IMG/VR virus record: IMGVR_UViG_3300046697_000085
Location: 1 to 28,801 of that record
Length of the DNA: 28,801 nt
Reading direction: 5' to 3' (one strand)
DNA from: a virus
The position numbers and the translations under genes are program-made. Positions 6,746-14,605 of the stretch are shown in pieces; within the stretch, counting starts at the first letter, position 1, and each line of letters opens with the position of its first letter. The notes beneath the pieces are model-generated. The model was not told the origin of the DNA and made no database searches. It was given only the letters and a program-made list of their open reading frames with translations.

Positions 6746-6941
6746 ACAATCCCCCCAGGATGTGGTCGAGGTTAACTGTTCTCTTCGCTTGTGGAGGGGT
6801 GGCAGTTCTCATTTGTCCCCGGCCCGTTATGGAGTTGAGCAGCTTGTCCAACTCCTCGGGAGAAAGCCTGTCAAACTCGGTGGATGGAATTCCACCCGTG
6901 ATTGCAGTTTGGAAGTTTGGTTGATACGGAGCGGTAGCCAT
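6735..6941 (-). CDS. Hypothetical protein, 68 aa
   Basis: A short protein with a helical core LSPEELDKLLNSITGRG (about 26-42) and basic C-terminal part. The ATG is preceded by AGGAGAATAA. The whole gap to the portal stop is 30 bases and is filled by a repeat copy plus this ribosome binding site. Function unknown. Confidence 0.65.
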   Translation of the reverse strand: MATAPYQPNFQTAITGGIPSTEFDRLSPEELDKLLNSITGRGQMRTATPPQAKRTVNLDHILGGLYAS

Positions 6942-6952
6942 TTATTCTCCTG

Positions 6953-6967
6953 GTCCATTACCCGGAC
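6953..6967 (-). repeat. 15-mer hairpin repeat, copy 5
   Basis: GTCCATTACCCGGAC, between the portal stop and the next ribosome binding site. Confidence 0.9.
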
Positions 6968-6971
6968 GATA

Positions 6972-9044
6972 TTACGCCGCCGAGCCAAAGCCGGTAGACG
7001 CCGAAGCCTCTCCAGTAAGCTCGTTGGGTTCTGTTACTTTTTCGAAACCAACTCGTAGGGCGTGTCTTGCGGCCTGAGCGATATTATTAGCATCGTCGGC
7101 TTGTTCTTTGGCCGCCGCTTTCTGCGCGATCAAAGCTTGCTGTTGCTGGAACTTCTGCTGGTTGAGTCCGCCCATGCTCTGCTGTTGATGTCTCTGCATA
7201 TCTTGCTGAGTCATTGGGACGATAACATCATTCAAGTTCTTCCAGTCTGAAGATTCAAACCACATTCTTACGACCTCGTTCACGTCTACCTTCTTTCCTT
7301 CGATGGAAAGCTGTTCGACGATTGCGGGGTTGGACAGGAATTGCGTTAGCATAGGCAATCCCTGGGCCATGTTCCTTCGGGTCTGCATCTTGGACCCGGC
7401 CAGGATCGAGAACTTGACTTTGGCGTTCAGGATGTCCACCAGGTCGCCACCCTGCGTCAAATACTCATGTTTGAGTTCTTGGGACATGATGTAGTCTAGC
7501 TGCGACAAAGGCAACATAGTGTAATTCATTTCCTGCATATCGTACAGGAACGGAACGATAACCTGGTTGGCAAGCTTGTCCACGGCCTCGGAGATTACGT
7601 TTGAAGCTCCTTGCAGCAGCCCTTGGGCCCCGGCAGACGACCGAGCAATGTTTGAGTGACCGCTGGACCCAGCAATACCTTGTCCACTCATGGGGCTGTT
7701 ACCCGAAACGGAGTCTACTCGGCCTTGGGATGCCATCAGAATTTGCTGCGCTTCTACAACGGGATCGCCAAACTTGAGAACAGCCAGGTCGTCTTTGTTA
7801 TCAACCTCAATCATCTTGCTGGGACTGATGCGAACGCTTTGCGTTGGTATGCTCTTGCCCCGAACCCGGACCAGAGGAGCATTCAGCTTCATGTTGGCCT
7901 GATTCAATAGCAGGTTTGTGGTGCCGGTTTGCAGGCGCTGCTCTGTGCCAATTGTGCGGCCCAGACCCATAGACCAGAAAGCACCAGGCACATCCCACCA
8001 ACCTATGGACAGGAACGGGATTCTGCCGTAGATGTTCGTGTCGTTGTAGATAACCAGTTTCTTTTGGACAACAACGATGTAGGTTTTATTATCCCACCGC
8101 TCCAAAACCTCTAGGGGTTTTTGGAATGGATCGGCAGTGGTTTCTTCCCAACGAGGTTCGGCCCTGGCGTCCCACAAGGGGTTGCGTCCACCGTCTTCCG
8201 AGACGTTGGCCTCGACAGGTTCCTGCGGGGGAAGGAATAACTCAAGCAGCTTTTCTCTCGACGGAATGGTATATCCGTCTCGTTCGCGCAGCTTGTCGAT
8301 GTCGTCGAACGTCATGTAACGCCGACGAATAACGTACTTTGCCTTGCGAACGTCCGGCACGTTTAGTCCCGGGTCTACCAAGACTTCCCGCAGATTAACG
8401 ATATGCTCAAAGGTGGGTCGGTCTACGACCTCTTCTGTGACTTCTTCTTCAAGCTCGTCGTCGGTAATACTGGTGTCCGGGGCTCCGGGAATTGTGCTTT
8501 TGATTACAACCGCAGGGCTCTTTCTCTTCAAAACCTTGCGTTCACGAGTAAACTTTTCCCACCCTTCTTGGAACATTGCTGTTCCGAAGAGCAGGAAGTT
8601 CATTACACCCAACCGCAGTTCTTCCCTGAAGTTAATGTCGTCCAGTTGAAACGCAAGCAAAGCGCTGGTAGCCCGAGCGCACTGTGCAGTCGTGCCCGGT
8701 CTTTCCTGCGCTATAAATGGAGGATTTTCGTAAAACAATCCGGCAAGAATCTGGGGATTTATTCCGTTGACGGCAGTAGCCACCGTAAAGAAATTTACGG
8801 ACGCGGCTTCGATCTGGGTACCTGGCCAATAGTTTGGCGAGTAGAGCGAGGAATAAAGGTCTCTGCTAGATTCCCATGAAGTTACGAACGCCCGACGATT
8901 TGCCTCTTGCTCGGCCCGCATAGTGTCCTGAAGAACTAAGCGCAAACCAGGATCGTCTTCCCATACTTGCGCGGACAAAAAGGCTTTGGCCTCTTCGGGC
9001 TTTATGGCCTCATACGGGTTAAGGACGGGTTCGGGAAGAATCAT
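6972..9044 (-). CDS. Portal protein, 690 aa
   Basis: This large protein has portal-type architecture of podovirus-like phages. The N-terminal half is mixed alpha/beta with DLYSSLYSPNYWPGTQIEAASVNFFT and a 'lower clip' region. A central segment FLSIGWWDVPGAFWSMGLGRTIG precedes a QRLQTGTTNLLLNQANMKLNAP helix like the portal stem. The C-terminal part is Gln-rich and coiled (about 600-665). It is placed between the terminase side and the scaffold/capsid. It forms the ring through which DNA enters the head. Start ATG with GAGGATATAA. Confidence 0.85.
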   Translation of the reverse strand: MILPEPVLNPYEAIKPEEAKAFLSAQVWEDDPGLRLVLQDTMRAEQEANRRAFVTSWESSRDLYSSLYSPNYWPGTQIEAASVNFFTVATAVNGINPQILAGLFYENPPFIAQERPGTTAQCARATSALLAFQLDDINFREELRLGVMNFLLFGTAMFQEGWEKFTRERKVLKRKSPAVVIKSTIPGAPDTSITDDELEEEVTEEVVDRPTFEHIVNLREVLVDPGLNVPDVRKAKYVIRRRYMTFDDIDKLRERDGYTIPSREKLLELFLPPQEPVEANVSEDGGRNPLWDARAEPRWEETTADPFQKPLEVLERWDNKTYIVVVQKKLVIYNDTNIYGRIPFLSIGWWDVPGAFWSMGLGRTIGTEQRLQTGTTNLLLNQANMKLNAPLVRVRGKSIPTQSVRISPSKMIEVDNKDDLAVLKFGDPVVEAQQILMASQGRVDSVSGNSPMSGQGIAGSSGHSNIARSSAGAQGLLQGASNVISEAVDKLANQVIVPFLYDMQEMNYTMLPLSQLDYIMSQELKHEYLTQGGDLVDILNAKVKFSILAGSKMQTRRNMAQGLPMLTQFLSNPAIVEQLSIEGKKVDVNEVVRMWFESSDWKNLNDVIVPMTQQDMQRHQQQSMGGLNQQKFQQQQALIAQKAAAKEQADDANNIAQAARHALRVGFEKVTEPNELTGEASASTGFGSAA

Positions 9045-9132
9045 TTATATCCTCTGATTTCGGTACGGAAGACCAACACTCTTTATGTGGAAATTCTAAA
9101 ACAAGAAGCGTTACCGACGCCGCTTTGTCCAT
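9019..9132 (-). CDS. Possible leader ORF upstream of portal, 37 aa
   Basis: The frame begins at the ATG inside repeat copy 6 (MDKAASVTLLVLEFPHKE) and ends 26 bases inside the portal gene. No clear ribosome binding site is seen, so it may be chance. It is listed because the same arrangement (ATG of the repeat opening a short frame) is well supported at 2769-2891. Confidence 0.25.
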   Translation of the reverse strand: MDKAASVTLLVLEFPHKECWSSVPKSEDINDSSRTRP

Positions 9133-9141
9133 TACCCGGAC
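9127..9141 (-). repeat. 15-mer hairpin repeat, copy 6
   Basis: GTCCATTACCCGGAC, three bases after the stop codon of the 94-aa gene. Confidence 0.9.
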
Positions 9142-9144
9142 TAA

Positions 9145-9429
9145 TTAGTAGGGCTTTGTCCGAACATCAGGAACCACGAACCCGTCCTTCAAATCGACAG
9201 ATACCGGGCAAGAAACCGAGGTTCCGGCGGCGGAGGACTGTCCGACTTTGAAGTCCGAAGCTTTGATGTCGTTGTTAACAATCTGCGTTGGAGATTGTTT
9301 GACAAGTTGACCCTCGCCCGAGGAAGAACCTTCGGCCCCGGTTGGGCCTACGGCAGAATAGTCAGACGGCTTGGAATCACGTGGATTTTCGAGATTGCCG
9401 CCGAGCGAAATGAGAGTTCCAACAGCCAT
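9145..9429 (-). CDS. Hypothetical protein, 94 aa
   Basis: The ATG at 9427-9429 is chosen because AAGAGG precedes it and a longer frame would overlap the upstream gene deeply. The sequence is Gly/Ser-rich, polar and probably flexible (AVGPTGAEGSSSGEGQ), without recognisable domain. It lies between the terminase and the portal, where small head or connector proteins are common. Confidence 0.65.
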   Translation of the reverse strand: MAVGTLISLGGNLENPRDSKPSDYSAVGPTGAEGSSSGEGQLVKQSPTQIVNNDIKASDFKVGQSSAAGTSVSCPVSVDLKDGFVVPDVRTKPY

Positions 9430-9434
9430 GATGA

Positions 9435-9803
9435 TTAACCTCTTGATGTAGGCGCGAAGCCTGCGGGTTGGTTTAGATTTTGTTGTTTCGTCGGGGAAGA
9501 CGTTCCCCACATTGATTGTGGTGTGAGAGAAGGTGGAAAGTTTTGGGGGTATGTTGGCCTGGCGTTCGGACCTGGAACAGGAGTTATCCAACCGTTTGGC
9601 CTATCGACTCTTACTATAGGCTGAAAAGTAATCCCAAACAGTTCGTAGGTTCCGTTGTTGACCACGTCAGAAGCGTTCTGTGGCATCTTGCTGAGAAACC
9701 TTCGGGCCGAAGGGGCCGTCCAGCGGCTGGGGGTTGAAGCGTCCGCCGTATGCTCGGCTTGGACTAATCCCTCGTCATCCAGAATTTCTACGTGAATTTT
9801 CAT
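9435..9803 (-). CDS. Hypothetical protein, 122 aa
   Basis: The start is taken at 9803, where ATGA overlaps the stop of the upstream gene and AAAGGGAAAG precedes it. The N-terminal part is a small alpha/beta region (KIHVEILDDEGLVQAEH). The C-terminal half is Pro/Asn/Gln-rich and probably disordered. No family recognised. Confidence 0.65.
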   Translation of the reverse strand: MKIHVEILDDEGLVQAEHTADASTPSRWTAPSARRFLSKMPQNASDVVNNGTYELFGITFQPIVRVDRPNGWITPVPGPNARPTYPQNFPPSLTPQSMWGTSSPTKQQNLNQPAGFAPTSRG

Positions 9804-9985
9804 TGCTTTCCCTTTACAGCTTGGTATTTGGTCAACAACTCGGTAAACAGTTTTTGAACCGTACAGGAAAAAGCAAACTCTCGGTTGTATCCCCTGCGCC
9901 ACTTTCTAACCTCAGCGCGTAAAGATCGGTTTTCCCAACCAAGGCAAACCGCGAGCCAGAAAGACAAGGCGAAAAGCAACAACAT
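9800..9985 (-). CDS. Membrane-anchored small protein, 61 aa
   Basis: MLLLFALSFWLAVCLGW forms one N-terminal membrane segment, followed by a basic, helical cytoplasm- or periplasm-facing part (NRSLRAEVRKWRRGYNREF). The start at 9985 is preferred because ATAGGAGACAAT precedes it; an earlier ATG at 10003 overlaps the terminase end. Topology is that of small i-spanins or tail accessory proteins, but the length is short for a spanin. Confidence 0.65.
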   Translation of the reverse strand: MLLLFALSFWLAVCLGWENRSLRAEVRKWRRGYNREFAFSCTVQKLFTELLTKYQAVKGKQ

Positions 9986-9993
9986 ATTGTCTC

Positions 9994-12162
9994 CTATCCC
10001 CACATTCCAGCACCCAGGATATTGTTCATCCCCGAGGGAACTCCACTGGTTTCCGGTTCTGACGAGGATGAGAAGAAGTCAGTGGGCTCGGGCGTCGGAC
10101 CGTCAATCGGAACCAAAGTTCCGTCTGCTGCATAGGTCCACCGGGTTGGGCCCGTTTGCTGAATAGGAACCATCTGGCCATCGTCTCCCAAGTAATACCC
10201 ACCCCGGGAGTTAGGCCGATAATTTTCGTCGAACACCTCGCCCCAGCCTTGCCGGTCTATGCTGAAGAACATATCCGTGTTATTTTCGACTATGGCTTGG
10301 GTGGCCCGGGGGGCGTATCGAAGCTGATAAGCCAGGCAGTCTGGTATATCCTCGTGGTGATGGCTTGTCTGGCACTTTTCGAACTCTGTATAAAGAATCT
10401 CTATTCGAAGGGGGTCCATACAAGCATTGAGGAAGAACCACTGTCCGTTTACCATCCACGGATACAACTGCCCGATTCGAAGTTTCTTAGCGTCGTTCTG
10501 GTTGTCTACCGGAATCCATTCAATGTGGGCACACAATTCCATGATATAGGGGTCACCTGTTTTGGCGGCCTCCGTTAGAATTGTATATTCCATGTAGCGG
10601 ACACCCGGGGAGTCCTCAATTCCGATGATGAAAGGTCGAGTTTCTTGCGCCAGACGGATAACAGCTTGGGGTCCCGTTAGATTGTTGAAACGATCCCTCA
10701 CAACTTTGAGTGTGCTTCCGACCGTCTTCTTTCTTCGGGTCTTGGTTCCGTTCGGCATTATTATTTCAACTGGTTTACCGTTTGGTCCGATTTCGTCAGC
10801 TTCGCTCCACATAACAGCGGAGCCCGTGGTGTAGTCCAATCCCTTCTTCTGCTTGCCCCCGTTAAAGTCCCACATATTTGACACGGGGCCGCTGCGGGGA
10901 AGCATTTGATAGGGGATAGTACACCGAAGGAGGAGGGGCCTATCGAACGTCACGCTTCCGGCGGATCGGGGGTTCTGATTTCTCTGTCCTTCGAAAGACT
11001 TCTCATCCTTGGCGAGATCGTTCATCAGCCAGGAGAAGGACATGATGTGGGGAAGAAGCAGAATACAACCCGCTTCGCCCGCTTCTTGGTAGGTTACTTT
11101 TCGTCCCTCAGACTGAAGACGTTCTACAATCTCGGGTTTGATCGTGATCGCTCGGCCCACCAAGATGTTCATATTGGTGGTTTTGTTGTGGACAAAGAAC
11201 CAGCCGGGTCCCTCTCGACGTTCCACTTCTCCGAAGTTCTCGTTCTTCTCTAGGAGTTCGCCGTAATGGTCTTCGTCCGCATACCGAGTGCCTATGTAAT
11301 CTACATAATATCCTCCGGGAATAATCAACTTCTCGGCGAGGAACAATTTATGGGAAATGCTGGAACACTGCTCGGATGACTCTGTGTTCACGTCCGAGAC
11401 GGCGTCATCCATTTTAATAAGTTCGTAGTGCCAACCGGACTTGGTTTTGCCTACGGACGATCCGACGACGGTCGGCTCCTTGCGCCTGATCTTCTTTGCT
11501 TTCCACACCGGGCAGGTAAAGACTTCCATCTTTTCCCGCTGACCCTTGACCTTAACCCCGTTTTCATCTTCTTCGGAGGCAACATCAACGAAGCAGAATT
11601 CGGGGAAGAAGAGTTCCATCAACGTGGGCTCGTCTTCGCTGCGTTGAAAATGGCCCTTAACCTCGTCCACGAAACCTTTGGACAGACTGACTTCCGCCGT
11701 CAGATAAAGAATACGAATGGAAGGGAAATTGAGAATCCATTGGACAGTGTCTACGTGGTCGATTGTGCTCTTAAACCCAGACCTGGGCCAGAGGAGGAGC
11801 CTAGTCTTGACTGTGGACTGCTGGTTAAGGGGTTTGGATTTGTCTTTCTTGACGAACAGGTCGCAGACTGTTTGATAGTATTCCTCGGTGATGAGGTTTT
11901 CCGAAAGGGGTTTAGTTCCTTTTTCGCTGTGCGCGTTCGTTTCCCAGGTAAAATACCGAGCTAACCACAGAAGGTCTGCCTCACTTCTACGCCTGACTTC
12001 TCTCCCCAATTTGGAATTTGGAATGTGATCCGAGCCCAACTTGGCCATGTTGGCCAGGTCCTGTCTCCCGTCTTGGAGGCAGGAGTAGAGGGCGTCGTTG
12101 GGTATTAGTTCGTAGCCGCCGTATTGGTCGTAAAGTGCGTCTACCTGCTCGGAGATCGACAT
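9994..12162 (-). CDS. terL: Terminase large subunit
   Basis: A 722-residue DNA-packaging motor with ATPase and nuclease. The ATPase domain has a Walker A-type P-loop WPRSGFKST (residues 125-133, Lys131) after LLL, a Walker B LIKMDD (248-253), and the motif III-like YVDYIGTRY at about 290. The nuclease half (about 450-660) has AVMWSEADE, FIIGIEDSP and HHEDIPDCLAYQ, supplying the acidic residues of the RNase H-like fold. The C-terminal 60 residues are Gly/Pro/Ser-rich. It pumps DNA through the portal and cuts it. No small subunit is recognised in this window. Confidence 0.93.
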   Translation of the reverse strand: MSISEQVDALYDQYGGYELIPNDALYSCLQDGRQDLANMAKLGSDHIPNSKLGREVRRRSEADLLWLARYFTWETNAHSEKGTKPLSENLITEEYYQTVCDLFVKKDKSKPLNQQSTVKTRLLLWPRSGFKSTIDHVDTVQWILNFPSIRILYLTAEVSLSKGFVDEVKGHFQRSEDEPTLMELFFPEFCFVDVASEEDENGVKVKGQREKMEVFTCPVWKAKKIRRKEPTVVGSSVGKTKSGWHYELIKMDDAVSDVNTESSEQCSSISHKLFLAEKLIIPGGYYVDYIGTRYADEDHYGELLEKNENFGEVERREGPGWFFVHNKTTNMNILVGRAITIKPEIVERLQSEGRKVTYQEAGEAGCILLLPHIMSFSWLMNDLAKDEKSFEGQRNQNPRSAGSVTFDRPLLLRCTIPYQMLPRSGPVSNMWDFNGGKQKKGLDYTTGSAVMWSEADEIGPNGKPVEIIMPNGTKTRRKKTVGSTLKVVRDRFNNLTGPQAVIRLAQETRPFIIGIEDSPGVRYMEYTILTEAAKTGDPYIMELCAHIEWIPVDNQNDAKKLRIGQLYPWMVNGQWFFLNACMDPLRIEILYTEFEKCQTSHHHEDIPDCLAYQLRYAPRATQAIVENNTDMFFSIDRQGWGEVFDENYRPNSRGGYYLGDDGQMVPIQQTGPTRWTYAADGTLVPIDGPTPEPTDFFSSSSEPETSGVPSGMNNILGAGMWG

Positions 12163-12166
12163 AAGT

Positions 12167-12499
12167 CTATTTGTCCAGCTTCTGCGGAGGAATCCTATTT
12201 AGTGACCATCTCCAGATAATTTCGTGTTGCCTTCCGTGGTCATACATTTCGTGAGCCATGCGGACCGGAACTCCGTCTCCGCAAGGCCATTCAGATTCTT
12301 CTGCTAGAGACGTTTGAAAAATATCTTCTATTTCTCCCCCGGCGGACAAACAACCGAGGCATAGGTAGTAGTAATGCTCACCGTCGCCTTTCACCAGTCG
12401 AAATCTAAGGGGAACTTCGGACTCTTCTTCGCTCTCCTCTACATACGGAGGCGTCCAAGAACTTGGCTTGAGCAGAGTAACCTCAAAAATTGTTTGCAT
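12167..12499 (-). CDS. Hypothetical protein, 110 aa
   Basis: An acidic protein with a single CLGC pair (about residue 48-51), possibly half of a metal site, and a C-terminal Trp-rich end (IIWRWSLNRIP). No family recognised. The ATG is preceded by AGGAGCTACG and by the composite leader of repeat copy 7 plus a GC hairpin, the same arrangement as before the scaffold gene. Confidence 0.65.
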   Translation of the reverse strand: MQTIFEVTLLKPSSWTPPYVEESEEESEVPLRFRLVKGDGEHYYYLCLGCLSAGGEIEDIFQTSLAEESEWPCGDGVPVRMAHEMYDHGRQHEIIWRWSLNRIPPQKLDK

Positions 12500-12509
12500 C
12501 GTAGCTCCT

Positions 12510-12524
12510 GCGGAAATCCTCCGC
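12510..12524 (-). promoter_or_regulatory. Hairpin abutting the ribosome binding site of the 110-aa gene
   Basis: On the minus strand GCGGAGGATTTCCGC forms a five-base-pair stem with loop GGATT directly before AGGAG. The GGAGGATTTCC core is identical to the hairpin before the scaffold gene, while the outer pairs differ but still match (GC..GC against CC..GG), so the structure, not only sequence, is kept. Confidence 0.6.
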
Positions 12525-12537
12525 GACGGGCATTTGT

Positions 12538-12552
12538 GTCCGGATAATGGAC
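12538..12552 (-). repeat. 15-mer hairpin repeat, copy 7 (inverted)
   Basis: GTCCGGATAATGGAC on the plus strand. In the sense of transcription its first G is the last base of the TAG stop codon of the DUF6496-like gene. Confidence 0.9.
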
Positions 12553-12728
12553 TACTTCTTTCGGCTTTGCCCCGATTCGGAGAGGGAGATTGCTATTGCT
12601 TGCTTCTGAGATGTAACCTTCGGACCTTTCGCCGAACCGGAGTGCAGCTTTCCCGCTTTCCATTCTCCCATAACTTGCTTGACAGCTTTTTGTTTTCCAG
12701 CTTTAGTCGTTGGTTTTGTGAGAGGCAC
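12552..12728 (-). CDS. DUF6496-like small basic protein, 58 aa, GTG start
   Basis: The C-terminal two thirds, VMGEWKAGKLHSGS then KVTSQKQAIAISLSESG followed by SRKK, is the signature of a small family that I know as DUF6496. It is common in phages and bacteria, and its role is unknown to me. The GTG at 12726-12728 is chosen because AACAAGGAG lies six bases before it; an ATG 105 bases earlier has no such site. It overlaps the upstream gene by 26 bases. The N-terminal 15 residues are Lys/Thr-rich. Confidence 0.75.
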   Translation of the reverse strand: MPLTKPTTKAGKQKAVKQVMGEWKAGKLHSGSAKGPKVTSQKQAIAISLSESGQSRKK

Positions 12729-12909
12729 AGGGTTCTCCTTGTTCTTGTGACAAGTCTTGAAGGATGAGAGAAGCAAAAGCCGCCTCGTTCTCGTGCCCCA
12801 GGGAAACAGCTTTGTATCCATTTTCTCGGGCATAGACAGAAGCCACTAACGATTTGTGACGGTGTCCAAGAACAAATAGTCTGATTCTTTCCAAAGACTC
12901 AGATGTCAT
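12703..12909 (-). CDS. Hypothetical protein, 68 aa
   Basis: A mixed alpha/beta small protein with no recognised motif. The ATG has AAGAGGCGT upstream. The end overlaps the GTG-started gene. Function unknown. Confidence 0.6.
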   Translation of the reverse strand: MTSESLERIRLFVLGHRHKSLVASVYARENGYKAVSLGHENEAAFASLILQDLSQEQGEPCASHKTND

Positions 12910-12924
12910 ACGCCTCTTATTTTG

Positions 12925-13080
12925 TTAGAGCTTCTTTGTAACCGCTGTTTCGATGCCCTTCAAACGGGCTTCAATGGTGGTTTCCAAACTGGCAACGGCG
13001 GCGGCCAACTGCTTCGAAAAGTAGTGTCCCCCGACGAAACCAACGATAGCCGACAATACTGCTGTGTAGACGTAGTCCAT
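12925..13080 (-). CDS. Small membrane protein, 51 aa
   Basis: MDYVYTAVLSAIVGFVGGHY gives one N-terminal membrane segment. It is followed by an amphipathic helix (SKQLAAAVASLETTIEARLK). ATTGGAGAACAA precedes the ATG. It sits directly after a holin-like gene and may be a second lysis or antiholin-type component; this is inference from position and topology. Confidence 0.65.
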   Translation of the reverse strand: MDYVYTAVLSAIVGFVGGHYFSKQLAAAVASLETTIEARLKGIETAVTKKL

Positions 13081-13093
13081 TTGTTCTCCAATA

Positions 13094-13420
13094 CTACGGG
13101 CAGGGTGTTGTGGGTGGTTGAACCTGCGGGGAAGCGTTGGGTGCCCTGTTGTTCACCGCATCCGCTGTGTATTTCATTCCCGCCATAGTTCCGACTATCA
13201 AAGCCGTGAAGGTTCCAGCAGCCCCTATGAAGGTTACAATATCGGTAACCGTGACGGGGGTGTGCAGCTTCCACAGCAAACAAGATACCCAGGTCAAGAC
13301 GGATGTTACCGTCATCAGGATACAGACCTTGGTGTTGCTGACCGTCCCGTCTTTATCTGACAACTGCGACCGCATAAACCCAGCAGCCCAATTGCCGCCT
13401 AAAACTGAAGATACGTTCAT
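13094..13420 (-). CDS. Holin-like membrane protein, 108 aa
   Basis: Two hydrophobic stretches, about residues 33-51 (CILMTVTSVLTWVSCLLW) and 57-82, are separated by a short KLHTPVTVTD turn, with soluble N- and C-terminal tails. The N-terminal GTVSNTKVCILM resembles the start of the membrane region in class II holin-like phage proteins. The start overlaps the stop of the spanin-like gene as TAATG. It is likely the pore former of lysis. The family is recalled rather than proven. Confidence 0.6.
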   Translation of the reverse strand: MNVSSVLGGNWAAGFMRSQLSDKDGTVSNTKVCILMTVTSVLTWVSCLLWKLHTPVTVTDIVTFIGAAGTFTALIVGTMAGMKYTADAVNNRAPNASPQVQPPTTPCP

Positions 13421-14052
13421 TACTTTTTCCCCAGGGCATAGGCCGTGCCGCCCGCGACGACAGCCGTAATTCCAATAATTTTTGCATCGTGCCGGAACCT
13501 TTGCCAGAACGTTCCGCCCTTGAGTTCCGCTTTATAGGCATCTCGTTGAGTGGTTGTTGCTTTCAACTCGTCCACTGTCGTCGCCTGAGTCAGAGTACAC
13601 GCTCCGAGTTTCGCGTTGTTTTCTTCACAAGTGATTGCATAGTCTTGGAGAGTTTTCAAGTCTGCTGCGGGAACCTGAACGAAAGCGGCGCTCGGAACTT
13701 CCGTTGGTTTTCCGTTCACGACTTGTTGCGTTGGGGGCGGAGTAACCACTTGCAGGGGTTGGGGAAGATTGGGAAACAACTTGGCTGCCGAAATAACAAT
13801 CTGCTGCGGAGTTGCTGGTTGGCTTCGCGCCGCTTCCAAAGTGGACAGTCGTGCCGCCAGGTCCGTTTGGGCTTTGGCCACTGTGGCTTTGTCCGCTTGA
13901 ATCTGCGTCTGAGCAGCCGTTACCGTCGCTTCAGCTTTGATGCGGGCGTCGTGTTCTTGGGACCATTCGTAGGCACTAAAGATCAGAACCGCAGCGATAA
14001 CAGCGGTAACGATCCAACCTATCTTCGAACTCGGAACGATGGCAATTGTCAT
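13420..14052 (-). CDS. Membrane-anchored coiled-coil protein, spanin-like, 210 aa
   Basis: An N-terminal membrane anchor (about 12-29) is followed by a long Ala/Gln-rich coiled coil (about 38-75), a Pro-rich linker, a second helical part with two Cys (CEENNAKLGAC), and a C-terminal hydrophobic segment (IIGITAVVAGGTAYAL). Anchor plus periplasmic coiled coil upstream of a holin-like gene suggests an Rz-type inner-membrane spanin, although the C-terminal hydrophobic segment is not typical. Its ATG follows the upstream TAA directly. Confidence 0.6.
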   Translation of the reverse strand: MTIAIVPSSKIGWIVTAVIAAVLIFSAYEWSQEHDARIKAEATVTAAQTQIQADKATVAKAQTDLAARLSTLEAARSQPATPQQIVISAAKLFPNLPQPLQVVTPPPTQQVVNGKPTEVPSAAFVQVPAADLKTLQDYAITCEENNAKLGACTLTQATTVDELKATTTQRDAYKAELKGGTFWQRFRHDAKIIGITAVVAGGTAYALGKK

Positions 14053-14409
14053 TTACATTCCTTGCTGCGGCTGTGGAGGACCACCAGGGCCCGGACCGGC
14101 TGCTGCTACTGCGGGGCCAGCTTGCTGAGACGGGTCGGGAGGTGCCGCTTGGGGGGCCGCCTGATCGTCCGTATTGGCCGCTATGTGCTGAAGGAGGGAC
14201 GCCTGGTCCGGCATCACGTGCTCTTCGGGGTCGGTAGCGACTCCGCTCTCGTCGGGGAGTTCGTGGTGGGTAACAATGTGCCCGCCGCTCTTTCCTTTGC
14301 GGATACGAATTTCATGCGGGTGACTCTTGCTCTTTGAATGAGAGGAGGACTTTTTCTTGCCGCCCCCACTCATCGAGCTTTTCGCCCTGGATGCCTTTTC
14401 CTCGGCCAT
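14053..14409 (-). CDS. Disordered Ser/Lys- and Pro/Gln-rich protein, 118 aa
   Basis: The N-terminal 30 residues are Ser/Lys/Gly. The only folded-looking part is HEIRIRKGKSGGHIVTHHEL (about 32-51). The rest is acidic and then Pro/Ala/Gly/Gln-rich. The start is ATG. The HIRKGKSGG-type core is seen in other phage proteins I recall only as hypothetical. Confidence 0.6.
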   Translation of the reverse strand: MAEEKASRAKSSMSGGGKKKSSSHSKSKSHPHEIRIRKGKSGGHIVTHHELPDESGVATDPEEHVMPDQASLLQHIAANTDDQAAPQAAPPDPSQQAGPAVAAAGPGPGGPPQPQQGM

Positions 14410-14425
14410 GTTAAATCTCGATTCT

Positions 14426-14441
14426 GTCCAAGTTAATGGAC
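14426..14441 (-). repeat. Hairpin repeat, copy 8 (16-base variant)
   Basis: GTCCAAGTTAATGGAC on the plus strand: GTCC/GGAC arms are kept but the loop has one extra base. Its sense-strand G is the last base of the TAG stop codon of the 36-aa gene. Confidence 0.7.
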
Positions 14442-14551
14442 TACTTGATGGCCTTTTTCAAGGCGTTCTTTGCTGCTTCTGGAGTGCTGGCTTTAACTTT
14501 GATCTTGATCTTGGTTTCGCCAGACTTCTTTTCCGGTTTCTTCGTGGTCAT
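14441..14551 (-). CDS. Lys-rich micro-protein, 36 aa
   Basis: A very strong ribosome binding site, AAAGGAGAAAAC, precedes the ATG. The product (MTTKKPEKKSGETKIKIKVK, then ASTPEAAKNALKKAIK) has a basic N-terminal half and an Ala/Lys helix at the end. The TAG stop merges with a repeat copy. Function unknown. Confidence 0.7.
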   Translation of the reverse strand: MTTKKPEKKSGETKIKIKVKASTPEAAKNALKKAIK

Positions 14552-14605
14552 GTTTTCTCCTTTGGTTAAATTTTATTGCCGTGTCCTATTACTGACCCCA
14601 CAAGC

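Noticed and set aside
11428-11964. Plus-strand frame of 178 codons within the terminase region
   Set aside because: Antisense to clear terminase motifs (Walker A and B).
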